NCBI RefSeq assembly: GCF_003597395.2
Contig: NC_133782.1
Location: forward strand, 8,820,372-8,884,371
DNA from: Chelonoidis abingdonii
Lineage: Eukaryota; Chordata; Testudines; Testudinidae
Length of the DNA stretch: 64,000 bases
Reading direction: 5' to 3'
This document shows positions 1-10,210 of this stretch, one piece after another (position 1 is the first letter of the stretch; each line of letters begins with the position of its first letter). The notes below the pieces were generated by a model. It had not been told where the DNA came from and ran no database searches. It saw only the letters and a list, made by a program, of their open reading frames with translations. The position numbers were made by a program, and so were the translations under genes.

Positions 1-925
1 TCGTGACTGACTAACCTGGTTGCCTCCTACGATATAACTGGTGTTGTGGATATGGGGAAAGCAGTGGACCTTGACTTTATCAAAAAGATATACCTTGACT
101 TTAGCAAAGCTTTTGATAAGGTCTCCCACAGTATTCTTGCCAGCAAGTTGAAGTATGGATTGGATGAATGGACTATAAAGTGGATAGAAAGTTGGCTAGA
201 GCGTCAGGCTTAATGAGTAGTGATCAATGGCTTAATGTCTAGTTGGCAGCTGGTATCAAGCGGAATGCCCCAGGGTTTGGTCCTGGGGCCGGTTTTTGCT
301 CCAGATCTTCATTAATGATCTGGCTGCTGCGATGGATTGCCCCCTCAGGAGGTTTGCAGATGACTCTAAGCTGGAGGGAGAAGTAGATACGCTGGAGGGT
401 CGAGATAGGGTCGGGGTGGCTCCAGGCACCAGCACTCCAAGAGCGTGCCTGGGGCAACAAGCCGCGGGGGGCGCTCTGCTGTTCGCCGCTAGGGCGGCAG
501 GCAGGGTCCCTTCTGAGGCTTGCCTGTGGAGGTTCTACTGGTCCCTAGGCTTTGGTGGACATCCAGCAGACGGACCAGCGGACCCTCTGTGCTTGGGACA
601 GCAAAATGTCTAGAGTCGCACCTGGATAGGGTACAGAGTGACCTAGACAAATTGGAGGATTGGGCCAAAAGAAATCTGAGGTTCAACGAGGACAAATGCA
701 GTTGGGATGGAAGAATTCCATGTATTGCTACAGATGGGACTGGCTGGCTAAGTGGCAGTGCTGCAGAAACCTCTCAGAATGAGACACGTGTAAAACTTTG
801 ATAATGTCTATAAAACTCGACAAAGCCCAGGATGGGATGATTTAGTTGGAGTTGGTCCTGCTTTGAGCAGGGGGTTGGACTAGATGACCTCCTGAGGTCC
901 CTTCCAACCCTGATCTTCTATGACC
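1..925 (+). mobile_element. CR1 LINE, 3' part of ORF2 plus 3' end, degraded
   Basis: This is the 3' part of a CR1 non-LTR retrotransposon. Reverse-transcriptase signatures can be read on the plus strand: a [17 protein letters not shown] block around 89-130, a WIESWL block near 181-196, a degenerate SG-PQG-LGP block around 262-292, and the catalytic FADD motif at 353-364, followed by the LEGRDRV and DLDKLEDWAKRNL stretches. The frame is broken by a stop near 211, frame changes and the nested element at 412-624. After about 790 it jumps to the CR1 3' region (AAGCCCAGGATGGGATGATT, then TTTGAGCAGGGGGTTGGACT) and ends near 925 in a decayed TCTATGA tail. The left end lies outside the window. It is a dead copy and encodes no intact enzyme. 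Confidence 0.9.
412..624. mobile_element. Non-autonomous hAT element nested in CR1
   Basis: A 213 bp GC-rich insertion interrupts the CR1 reverse-transcriptase frame. It is flanked by an exact 8 bp duplication, GATAGGGT, at 404-411 and 625-632, the usual hAT target-site length. Removing it rejoins the CR1 sequence. The ends (CGGGGTGGCTCC... and ...CTAGAGTCGCACCTG) are imperfect inverted repeats of the CAGGGGCGGCTCTAG type seen in a turtle hAT family. There is no transposase. Confidence 0.82.
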
Positions 926-1663
926 CTGTGGCCAGCAGCCCATGTCTGCTGTCTCAGACTCCTCATTTGCTCCCTCCACTTCTTCCTGTCTTGGCCTTCC
1001 TTCAGGCCCTTTCCCTCAGCTGTTTGTTGGACTCTTACTGTACAGCTGCCTCTCTCTAGGGGGGTATCACTTCAGAAAAATCCAAGGGAGAGGGGTCAGC
1101 AGTTTATTAGGTGATTATATTATATCCAGCACTTGAGAGAGAGGAGGAGTGGAAGACACAGTGGATCATACAGCCCTATGACATGGCAGGGGGCAACAAC
1201 TCCCCTTGCTCCATAGCAACCAGTACTGCTGCTCTAGGCCTTTCCTCTACTCTGTCAACCTGCAAGGTACTGCTGAATCCTTCCCTTCTCGCTGTAGCCG
1301 CCTTCTCATCTAGGCTTCCTCCCTTTATTCCCAGCACCCAGCTCCACCCCGCAACTGGGCTTCATTTTCAGTTGAGTCTAGCCCACCCAGCAGCTGTAAC
1401 CAGCTGCACTAACTGCTCTCTCTCCCATTAACTCCTTTCATTACCCATATGGAGTACGTACCGCGTCCCAAAGGAACCAAATGCCGCTCATTCATTTATA
1501 CAAGTTGTCTTACTGATGTGTAAACAGGAAAGCTCCCAGGGACAAGCCAAACAAGATTTGACCTTAGCTGCATTGTGGAAAACAGGAAGCAGTAGCAAAT
1601 ATGCCACTGCAGAAAAAGGGAAGGGAAAATATCCTTTCATGAAGGGAACTATTTCTGAAATAG
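926..1663. other. No recognised gene or repeat
   Basis: Unremarkable sequence between the CR1 end and the next SINE tail. Short open frames are present (for example 1111-1431, plus) but show no recognisable domain, and nothing supports coding. Confidence 0.5.
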
Positions 1664-1786
1664 CAGGTCATTATGGGTTCAGTCCTTGAAGGGGCTATTT
1701 GGGGATTGGTCCTGCTTTGAGCAGGGGGTTGGACTAGATGATCTCTTGAGGTCCCTTCCAACCCTAATAATCTATGATTCTATGAT
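1664..1786 (+). mobile_element. Truncated Cry-type tRNA SINE with CR1 tail
   Basis: The sequence around 1678-1700 (GGGTTCAGTCCTTGAAGGGG) matches the B-box side of the turtle tRNA-derived SINE. It runs into the CR1-like tail (GGTCCTGCTTTGAGCAGGGG, then GGTCCCTTCCAACCC) and ends in repeated TCTATGAT units near 1785. The A-box half is missing or too decayed to see. It could instead be only a CR1 3' end, but the B-box-like stretch favours the SINE. Confidence 0.65.
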
Positions 1787-2397
1787 TACGTAGAGTCTAG
1801 TACCAACTTAAAAAAAAAAAAAAAGTCCCTCCCCTCTCTCTTCCCCACGCCCCCCCACCCAAATATTTGCTGTAATGTAAGCAACAGCCCACATCTCTCA
1901 CTAACCAAGAAAGCCTGTGGATCAAGACTGGTAATTCCTTAAACAAATTTCACAAAGTCAGGAAGTTCTGTTAAAGGGATAGGAGTGAAATTCAATAAAG
2001 GAATATTGGCTTTCACCTCTAGCTCTCTGGTTCAAATCTAGCCCAAAGCTGGTGTGAGTGATAAGAGTTATGTGCCAGCTGCTTGGTGGCCTATGTGAAA
2101 TGAGCTGGTTGTGACCTCTATTCATTTACGATAGGGCACGAGTTCATAGCATAGAAAGCCCCAGGGGGAATGCTGTCCTGATTTGCACACCTAGAAATGG
2201 TCTCAGTGGAACCAGCAAAGAGTGATTGACAGTCACACCCACAGGTAATACCACCAGGGCAAGGATAAGGCAGAGGAGCAGGGTAGTACAAGCTGTAATG
2301 CTACTGGCCCTGCTTTCCCCACTCTTTGAATAAATAAAATCCTGCCTGCTCCAGGTATGACAATTGATTGTCTTTCACAGACACCAAAGTCACTTAC
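1787..2397. other. No recognised gene; A-rich tract
   Basis: Contains a run of 14 or more A at about 1810-1823 followed by a C-rich, CT-rich tract to about 1860. Nothing else is recognisable. Confidence 0.5.
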
Positions 2398-2525
2398 CAA
2401 TAATAATACCTAGCTCTGATATATTGCTTTTCCTCCCTGGTTCTCAAAGCACTTTAAAATGGGAATAGTGACACTGGGCGCCTTTTATACAGATGGAGCA
2501 TCTGAGAGTCTCTATGCCAGCGCCA
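2398..2525 (+). mobile_element. MIR/CORE-type SINE relic
   Basis: TAATACCTAGCTCTGATATA, then TCAAAGCACTTTAAAATGGG, then a degraded 'tttatacagatgga' segment reproduce the order of blocks in the old sauropsid CORE/MIR-like SINE. It is strongly diverged and both ends are uncertain. Confidence 0.5.
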
Positions 2526-4276
2526 AAAAACAAAAACAAAACCTGGCAGCGAGTCTCAGAGCCCAGATCAGCACACTCAGAGTCACTCAGGAGCAATGGG
2601 ACAATAATACTTCCATTCCTGGCTCCCAGGTGTGAGCTTACTTAATGCTGAGGAACCTGCTATGGAAAGTGCTATGCAACTTTTTATTATTTTTTATCCT
2701 TTTACCTCCCAGGTAGAAAAACAGAGGTACACAGAACCTATACACAGCTCTGCTTGTTTTATCCACATCTGGTATCCAAATGGCTGACGTGCTGATATGT
2801 GATCAGAGGAGAGAACAGAGGCCTGTGAATTTAAACACCAGCATTTCCTGTCAATCCAACAGCTCAGACTATAGTGATGAGCGCATTGTAAGAACCTATA
2901 CAGACAAGAATGGGACATTTCCGCCTTTGGACAGCAGATGGTGCTGTCAGCCTATGTAAAATAATCAAATTCAGTATCAGGGAATGAAGAAATAAACTGA
3001 TTTCACAATCTCTCTAGATCCGTCTTTGACGAAAAAAAGTCCTTTTGAATTTGCATGCAAGAAAAAAGCTTTTCTACTCTATGCAAAATATAATGTAAAT
3101 TATTCATCTACCTCGCTCTAAATAAAAGAAAATGGGAAGGGGGAAAAAGGTGTGTGTGGGGGGGGAGGGGGAGATTAGTTTAGTTGGCAAAAATCTTCAA
3201 ATAAATAAAAAGTAGAATGTCCCTAAGTATTTCAGTATGCTGGGATTAAAAGACTATTTATTTATGCATTTAAGTCTTTATGCAGGTTAGACTAGCTGAG
3301 TTTAGCAGATGTCTGCGAGCTTATAAGTGAAACCCAATTTAAAAGCTAGGGCGGGAATTGACAAGGGTGCAGAATAAAAGGAGTGCTACAAGAATACAAG
3401 CATCTACAAAACAGGATTCAAACACTGAAAGGGGACACTTGGTGATGTAGAGATGTAAGGAAATCAATGTCATAATGCACAGTACTTACAAGATCAACAT
3501 TTTAACCTCCACCTTTTAACACCTTGATTCCATTTTCTTTCAACAAATCTAATTTCTTCAAGTTTTGAATCTGTCCGGTTGGAGAGAAGAAAATGCAAAT
3601 TTTCGTTACCATGGTTTTTCAGAGATTGGGTTTGAGCCAAATGAAGCATTTGTGGCCGCCAGAGATGGAATGTAATTTCTCTTCCAAATATCTCTGGACT
3701 ATCTTTAATAAAGGCTTTTAAATGTAGAAGCAGACAAAGCCTAGACACCCAGGAAAGACAAACACGCTCCAGACTCAGTGCTACTGAGTGCAGCTTGGGG
3801 ACTTTGGGGGAGTTTGGTCATCTTGGAGCAAAGTCACATTTTTCTTTCTGGTGACTGTTTTCAAAGTTCTTTGCAGGTTTAGATTAGCTGGGAAATACCA
3901 GCCACCCTCTGCTTATTTTGAGTTAGTTTAAATGCTTCTGTTTGCACTTACTGCGTAATTTGTGTGCGTGTGTGTGTGAGAGAGAGAGTCACACAGTTAT
4001 CTATAGGCTCTTTGCTGTGTCTTGTTTAGATGAAAACAAAGATCTCTGTTCTCCCCCATGTGGGAATAAACCTATGCAGGAAAGAGGCAACTCATTGGAC
4101 TCTCCTCCACAGTTGTGCTGATTTATGTTCTGCAAAACTGACTAGTCTCCATTTTAAATGCCTTTTATGTCTTGGTTTTAATTCATTTTCTCGTGTGTAG
4201 CCTAATCAGTAAATTTCCAAACTTTGGCCTGAGTTGTCCAGGGTCTTTGCCATGGGGCTAAGCAGGCTGAGGTGTC
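2526..4276. other. No recognised gene; simple-sequence tracts
   Basis: Mostly unique-looking sequence. It contains a GT/G-rich tract at about 3151-3172 and a (GT)n(GA)n tract at about 3961-3988. No convincing exon or transposon. Confidence 0.45.
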
Positions 4277-4288
4277 TTTACCTGAAAG

Positions 4289-4494
4289 TATCAGAGGGGT
4301 AGCTGTGTTAGTCTGGATCTGTAAAAGCAGCAGAGAATCCTGTGGCACCTTATAGACTAACAGACGTTTTGGAGCGTGAGCTTTCGTGGGTGAATACCCA
4401 CTTCGTCAGATGCAGTGGGTATTCACCCACGAAAGCTCATGATCCAAAATGTCTGTTAGTCTATAAGGTGCCACAGGATTCTCTGCTGCTTTTA
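4289..4494. mobile_element. Penelope-like element 3' fragment in snap-back hairpin
   Basis: This insertion is a near-perfect hairpin. The arm at 4322-4401 and the arm at 4415-4494 are each 80 nt, inverted relative to one another with 3 mismatches and a 13 nt loop. The repeated unit is the 3' end of a turtle Penelope-like retroelement, also present in sense at 20160-20251. The left part (4289-4401) is antisense and reaches the element's terminal block (revcomp of CTACCCCTCTGATAC); the right part is sense and stops at ...GCTGCTTTTA. The flanks TTTACCTGAAAG (4277-4288) and TTTACTTGAAAG (4491-4502) match at 11 of 12 positions, so one insertion event is likely. No coding capacity. Confidence 0.8.
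4372..4409 (-). ncRNA. Hammerhead-ribozyme-like motif in Penelope-like element
   Basis: On the minus strand the order is CTGACGA, an extra A, GTGGGT-ATTC-ACCCAC (6 bp stem II with a 4 nt loop), GAAA, then AGC-TCAC-GCT-C, which gives a 3 bp stem III and a CUC cleavage-site triplet. These are the conserved elements of a hammerhead core with a minimal stem III, and hammerhead motifs are known in Penelope-like elements. The extra A after the CUGANGA box and the weak stem I argue against full activity. Confidence 0.45.
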
Positions 4495-4502
4495 CTTGAA
4501 AG

Positions 4503-5418
4503 CTGTGTTGTTAACATGACCCTGTAGCCGTATGCTCTTGATGCTCTCGGCCCACATAATCCATCAAAATGTTGTCTGTGGACAACATGGTCCACAGATG
4601 AGCTCAGGGATTCTCTCTGCCCCTTACCCAAGGATTCCCGAGTCCTGCAGAAGACAAGGGGTATCCATAAGTACTCCTGTTTCCTCTGCTCTGTTGCCTT
4701 CCTCCCAGATCCTCCCAGTCCTACAGTTCCTGTAGGAGTCATGCTTTCAGGGGCTCCCTCTAGCATGGCTGTCTCCAAAACCACCTCCCAAAGCTTCCTC
4801 AGCACAAGGATGAAACAGCAAATTACCACAGCGTTGTTGCTACCCAGCTGGCTCCAAAGGGAAAGAAATGGGAGGAGCCCAACTGGCTTAATGTACCCTG
4901 GCATCCCTCTTCCAACAGCTGAGCTGGGACCCTGCAGAAGGACTTCTGCCAAGTGAGAGCAAGGGGGAGCGGAGCATGCAGCAGAGATGACCCCGTTCCT
5001 GCTTCCATGGCTGTAGGATCCCATCCACACACACAGCTGGAGAGGAGCTAAGGCACAAGTGCTCCATCTTCCGTCCGCTTGTGGGATTCCTGCCCTTCCA
5101 ACCCTGCTGACAACCTTCTGAGCATGCACAGCTCCTGCTACGCAAGTGTGAATGCAGGTCAAAAAGATGAGAAAATACTGTGATATTACACAACTGCTTT
5201 AGGACTCTGGTCCACCTGGAGCTTTCTGACTGGCCGCAAATGCTGTCATGCCCTACAGCCCTAATGCTCTGCAGATGCATCAATTCCAGTTCATAATAGC
5301 CCCAGGGTCAGTACATCGTTAGGGAATTATTTCATTCCCCACGTTAAAGTCCATCACCCTTTAGTTCTTTACCATATACATTCCCCCAAGATGTGTTATA
5401 ATCACCCCAAAATGCAGG
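4503..5418. other. No recognised gene; long but unconvincing open frame
   Basis: A minus-strand frame of 233 codons (5162-4461) runs through this sequence, but it ends inside the Penelope-like hairpin, shows no domain and has stretches (repeated S, G, P, C) typical of non-coding GC-rich DNA. It may be an old dispersed repeat. I do not call it a gene. Confidence 0.4.
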
Positions 5419-5680
5419 CTATTGTGTCCCATTCCTTTGCAGGTGGGGAAGAACAGAATCAGCGTAAATCACAGTAATCAAGATGCTCTCTAACAAATAA
5501 ACTCCAGCATCTCTGGCGGTGAGGAGGCAAAGGCACTGTCTGGCTCTCTGTGAAGGGCTGTGTTCAGCAGTAATCCTATTTGTAATGTAATCAATATGTT
5601 TACTGAAGGGGAGAATATCATCAAGTATTACTTTAAGATACTTAGGAGATGTGACACAATCCGAAGTGGAACCCACAACT
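5419..5680 (-). mobile_element. LINE reverse-transcriptase C-terminal relic
   Basis: The minus-strand translation contains KYLKVILDDILPFSKHIDYI, which resembles the K-YLGV-LD--L-F--HI block downstream of the catalytic core in L2/Rex1/CR1-like LINE reverse transcriptases. A degenerate ILITVIYADSVLPHL follows, like the thumb-region helix of these proteins. The piece is about 85 codons and no flanking LINE structure was recognised. Family assignment is uncertain. Confidence 0.5.
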
Positions 5681-6099
5681 CGAAATGTAAAGGTATTAGC
5701 CTGACTGAATTTGCTAATAGAAAAAAACAGCTACAGTTTTATCAAGACTGACAGAGGAAGAGAGGTTTATTAAGCCCACTGATCACATAGGCTATTTTAG
5801 AGAGGAAGGTAGTAGAGGGAGAAGGAGCATCATTGACAGTAAGTGAAAGAGCATTGTCATCTTCATCCATAAATCATTTTCAGCAGGCCTGGAGCCTGGC
5901 ATTCCCCGGCCAGAGCTTGAATCCTGTATGAGCAGAGCAACATGTGGCTGAGCGGGTGTGAGGCAGATCTTGAGCTCTAAAGTGCCATTCTTCTGTGGAC
6001 TTCAATGGAGCAACACTGATTTACATCAGCTGAGGATACAGTCCATTACCTCTGGAGCTGGGAACTAATTTGTGAAACTTGTTATCTTTTAACCAAGGA
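5681..6099. other. No recognised gene or repeat
   Basis: Nothing recognisable apart from possible continuation of the LINE relic just above 5680. Confidence 0.4.
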
Positions 6100-6265
6100 G
6101 ATCGTGACTTCAGGTTTGGATCACGATCGGACAATTGGCTTCAATACGATCCTGGAAACACTTATGCGTGTGCTTAGCTTTGATTATATGTCTTGTCTCA
6201 TTGAAGTCAATAGGACTGCTCATATGAGTGAAGGAAACTCATGTGCTTAGGTCGTCATAGGATTT
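6100..6265. repeat. Decayed palindromic 'CCTGxAAACACTTA' repeat
   Basis: Blocks such as CCTGGAAACACTTATGCGTG, CATTGAAGTCAATAGGACTG and CATGTGCTTAGG belong to the same palindromic family as 14198-14317. The copy is diverged. Confidence 0.45.
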
Positions 6266-6894
6266 AGGTACATCTTCATAGTCCCCTGGCTCATATCCCC
6301 AGCCCGTGGGCGAAGAGACCAGTGTAACGCTTGTCTACAAGGCATTTTCTGCTTTCTCTAGTGCTTTGTCTACAGCTTGCGTGGGAAGAATCCTTTGACT
6401 CATGTAAGAGCAAAAGATTTGAACTGCGAAATTCACACTAGCCAGCCATTTTCATTGAGCTCTGTTGAGCAAAGACGACTGCGATTTCTGGAGCACTTGG
6501 AACAGCAAGCTCGTTAGGTGGGAGACCAGAGGCAAAGTGAAGAGGAGGTAGATATCCTATGATGTGGTGGGGACAAATGAGTGGGCATCTGGCATGATGG
6601 ACAAAATCTTCACTGGAAGCCAAAGAAAGTGCATGACCAGGGTTGTATGGAAGAGGTGGGTCACCTACATGAGAGGAACTAAGTTTAAGTAACTTTCTCT
6701 TTTGAAGAAGTAGAATTGTTCATACCGCTGAGAGGAAGAAGCACTTTTGAATGCAGAAAAAATCCTTCGACAGTCCCTATGGAGATTTTTCGTAAGTGAT
6801 TAGAGAGGAGGAATTCCAGTGGTATTTTAAAGTGAACTTTCCTAGTACTTCTGTGTGTAACAGCCACTGCTGTTAAAATCTGCTGGACAGCAGG
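6266..6894. other. No recognised gene or repeat
   Basis: No feature I can support. Confidence 0.4.
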
Positions 6895-7045
6895 ACCAGA
6901 ATTTTCAGAAAGGCTCAGTGTCCATAATAAGTGTCACGATGGGAACTGCTGGGTGCTGAGCTCTTCTGGAAATTTGGCCCTTATTTGGGTGCCTAAATGG
7001 GAACTCAGTTTGGAAAATTAGAGGTTTTCTGGAAAATCTGATCTC
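6895..7045. repeat. Dispersed 'TTTTCAGAAAGGCTCAG / TAGGTGCCTAA' repeat
   Basis: Contains ATTTTCAGAAAGGCTCAGTG, GGGAACTGCTGGGTGCTGAG and GGTGCCTAAATGGG, a set of blocks that recurs in altered form at about 20500-20640, 30300-30500, 43200-43330 and 49160-49390. It is probably an old inverted-repeat DNA element; ends not defined. Confidence 0.45.
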
Positions 7046-7192
7046 CATCGGCTTAGCATAGGCAAGGATAGTTGTCTGGGAAAGGCTAAGATGCCTCCTT
7101 ATAAAAAGACTATATTTGTATAGGATGTCACAAATATACCTGAAACTACAAGGAACCTTGTTCACGTAACTTCTAACAGGCTAAAACTGTTA

Positions 7193-7697
7193 ATCTCAGA
7201 AAAGAGGCAACTGAAGGAGGATATAATAGAGGTCTATATAATTGTGAATGGTGTAGAGAAAGTGAATAGGGGAGTGTTATTTACCCCTTCACATAACACA
7301 AGAACAAATGAAATTAATGTTAGTTTTAAACCTGCTGCCTAAGGAAGGATTTCTCAGACAATGCAACAACAAGCTGTGGAACTCATTGCCCGGGGTATGG
7401 TTGTGGAGGCCCAAAGTGTAACTGAGCTCACAAAAGACTTAGATAATTCATGGAGGATAAGTCCATCAAAGGCTATTGGACAAGATGGTCAGGGATACCC
7501 ACCCTGGGCTCTGGCTGTCTCTAAACATATGCCTGCTGGAAGCTGGGACTGGATATCACGGGTTGGATCATTCAGTAATTGCTCACTTCTGTTCATCTCT
7601 CTGAAGCCTCTGTCACTGGCCACTGTCAAAAGACCGATTATTGGGCTAGATGGACTATTGGTCTGACCCACTATGACCATTCTTATGTTCTTATGCT
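7193..7697 (+). mobile_element. CR1 LINE 3' untranslated end
   Basis: About 500 bp of CR1-type 3' sequence. Recognisable blocks run from GAAAAGAGGCAACTGAAGGA through ATTCATGGAGGATAAGTCCA to GGTCTGACCCACTATGACCA and the terminal TTCTTATGTTCTTATG repeat at about 7680-7697. Open frames across it are incidental. Confidence 0.85.
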
Positions 7698-7705
7698 ACA
7701 TAAGA

Positions 7706-7746
7706 GCCATTAATAATAATAATTATTATTAATAATTAATAATAAA
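7706..7746. repeat. AT-rich simple repeat
   Basis: Alternating AAT/ATT units (TAATAATAATAATTATTATT...) directly after the CR1 3' end, most likely grown from the CR1 tail. Confidence 0.8.
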
Positions 7747-8239
7747 CAATGATGTAAGCCCAAAAGAAACGATGCAAGTTCATCCCACCATTTTCCATCA
7801 GACTGACAGCAGGATTCATTTGTTCTGAACATGGAGGTCTACAGTCTGGCAGGTCTGACATATTGACACTGGCAGAATTGATAATGGCAGCTGTGTCAAA
7901 ATGTCAGTCTGGATACGACGGTTTTCAAATATATAGTACAGGTTGGGAGGGGTGCAACAGGGCTGAGGAAAAGGAGGAGGCTGTCTTGAACCTAACTTGC
8001 CAGTGCTATCTCCTTTGAATCTCCTTGTGGTGCTATTTGGTGTATAGACATTTGATATGTCCTAATTCTGCTGGAGTATGTTAGGGTCCCAGACTGTGTT
8101 TCCATTTGAGCTGTGAAGGTCTGGCCTCAGCTTCTTTTCCTTTCTCGAGTTTCAACTGCCATTCTTCTGCCTGAATAATAGTGATTACTCTTGCATCTGT
8201 AAGGCTTCTGGATCAGACTAATGATCTTACTATTAGAGA
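7747..8239. other. No recognised gene or repeat
   Basis: No feature I can support. Confidence 0.4.
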
Positions 8240-8400
8240 CAAGATCCTAATAGAAGCAGTTGCTTCAAAGGAAGGTGTAAAACTTCCATAAGGGACAAGC
8301 GTGCCCATGGAGGAAGTTTCTTCCTGACCCCAGTGAATTAGTAGTTGGCTTGTATCCTGAAGCATGAGAGTTTATATCCCTTGTAATTTTTTATCTTATC
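8240..8400 (-). mobile_element. CR1-like fragment, antisense
   Basis: The blocks AGTTTCTTCCTGACCCCAGT and TGAAGCATGAGAGTTTATAT match a segment common in turtle antisense CR1 copies, also seen at 34714-34910. Boundaries are approximate. Confidence 0.5.
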
Positions 8401-8405
8401 TAATG

Positions 8406-8540
8406 CAGTGGTTCTCAAAGCCGGTCTGCCGCTTGTTCAGGAAAAGCCCCTGGTGGGCCAGGCCGGTTTGTTTGCCTGCCACGTCCACAGGTTCAACTGA
8501 TCGCAGCTTCCACTGGCCGCCATTCGCTGCTCCAGGCACA
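8406..8540. mobile_element. Partial hAT element, one end only
   Basis: Starts with the terminal CAGTGGTTCTCAAAG and continues with GGAAAAGCCCCTGGTGGGCC and the GGTTTGTTTGCCTGCC block shared with complete copies at 34188-34486 and 58752-59084. The homology stops near 8540, about half way through, so the second terminal repeat is gone and no duplication can be assigned. Confidence 0.75.
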
Positions 8541-8724
8541 GCACTTCCAGTAGCACAGAACTCCCTACCACCATGCTGGGGTACTGAGCACCTTCTGCTT
8601 AACCATGCAGTTCATCTCTGGGGTCACCCCAGAATGCCCCGGCAGCAGTAGCCAGTACTATCCATGAGCAGAGGCAGGGCTGAACTCCTGCTCTATGATC
8701 CCAGTGCACTGGCTACTTTGGCGT

Positions 8725-8960
8725 TAAGAGTATGTCTGTGCTACCATAAAACACCCACAGTTGGCCTGGGTCAGCTGATGGAGGGGGCAGCGTTCAGGCT
8801 GTGGGACTATAAAACTGCAGTGTGGATGCTCAGGCTTGGGACCCTGTGAAAGAAGAGGGTCTCAGAGCTTGTGCTCCAACTTGAGCCTGGACATCTACAC
8901 TGCAATGTTATAGCCCTGTGAGCCTGCGTCAGCTGCCCTGAGCCCACCAGCATCTATAGG
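8725..8960. mobile_element. Small inverted-repeat element ('GTATGTCTGTGCTA' type)
   Basis: GAGTATGTCTGTGCTACC, GGCCTGGGTCAGCTGA and GACATCTACACTGCAATGTT are the ordered blocks of a turtle MITE family with GTCTACACTG-like termini. Exact ends and duplication not resolved. Confidence 0.5.
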
Positions 8961-9729
8961 GCAACACTGACTCTGGGCCTAAGAGCGCAGGATGAGCAAT
9001 CAAAATCTGGTTTTGTCTGTGTCTGGGCAGAGCCTCTTACTACCACCCCCCTCCACGCATCCTCCACCAATCAACTTAAACCTGAGCTAAACTAACAAGA
9101 ATGCTGGTAGGAAAATAAAAACAACACACAAAATAAATGGCACTCGTTTAATTATTTAAATTAAGACTTATTTGAAAGACGTGTTTCCAGCAAACACTCC
9201 CGCTTTACTTTTTAATGAGCTGCAGTGCATCGAAAGGAAAAAGCCAATAAACTTCCCACTGCAGTTTCTTAACATGTTTAATTAAACAGGTGCTGTGGGG
9301 GAAACCAGACACTGCTCCCAGAAATAATAGTACCAGCATTCCTTCCTGCACAACCCGCTATGCACAACCAGGGGCAACAGTGTCGTAGGGTGTTCCTTGC
9401 TCCGTCGAGCAGGGCAAAGCTCCCTCTCTTTATAGCTCCAGCTACCTCCTGTCTCATTGGCATGTTGTACAGTGGTAATTTAATCTGAGACATTTGCAAG
9501 TGCGGGGAGATTTGGGTTTTTTATGTATATTTATTTTTATGATTCACTGGCAGCTGAGCCTGGTAGGGGATGCTGGTTGGACTGCAAGGGAAGCTGATAC
9601 ACACCTGAACCACTATTTGTAGGGATGAGAATACTGCACTTCTATAGTGCCCTTCGAGTTAGGGATGTCTCCATAAATAGATATAGGCCTCTCGGAGGAA
9701 GGAGGGGAAGGGAGCACAAATAAGGGCTT
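8961..9729. other. No recognised gene or repeat
   Basis: AT-rich sequence with several homeodomain-like TAATTA/TTTAATTA words at 9140-9290. No exon or transposon recognised. Confidence 0.4.
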
Positions 9730-10210
9730 GTTTTCTACATTGAGAAATTAATTCTGATTAAGGTTGTGGTGTGAATTTAAAGTGGAAAAGCCTGTGTGGA
9801 TGCTCTTATTCTGGAATAAGAATGCCTAATTACAAATTATCTTAATCCATTTCAGTCAACGCTGTCTTAATTTCCGCGGGTAGGAAGATAGTGAGCTCTC
9901 CTCCTGAGCCACTGAGTCTGGACATGGTGGGTTATGCACCCCAGTCCTCTGGGGCTAACCTTGTTATATCATATCCCAGAATAACACATCAAAAGAACTG
10001 TCTTCCTAGCTTCCCACAATCAGAATCCCAGAGCCCAGGTGTCATTATTGATTTAGGCTATGGGCACAGAGATGGGGTTCATCAGAGGAACTCTTACCCA
10101 AATCTGCATGCCTGCCACACTTTTATTCTGGTGTGAAAGCGTCCACACAGGGAGATAATCAGGAGTAGTTATTCTGGTATAACTCCCTATGTAGACAAAT
10201 CCCTTCACCA
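9730..10210. repeat. Possible inverted-repeat element with TATTCTGG words
   Basis: CTTATTCTGGAATAAG (about 9807-9822) and TTATTCTGGTATAA (about 10170) are words typical of a turtle MITE family. The element limits are not clear and the call is weak. Confidence 0.3.

Noticed and set aside
4461..5162. Minus-strand open frame of 233 codons
   Set aside because: It runs into the Penelope-like hairpin, has no recognisable domain, no splice context, and another minus-strand frame overlaps it. The length alone is not enough.
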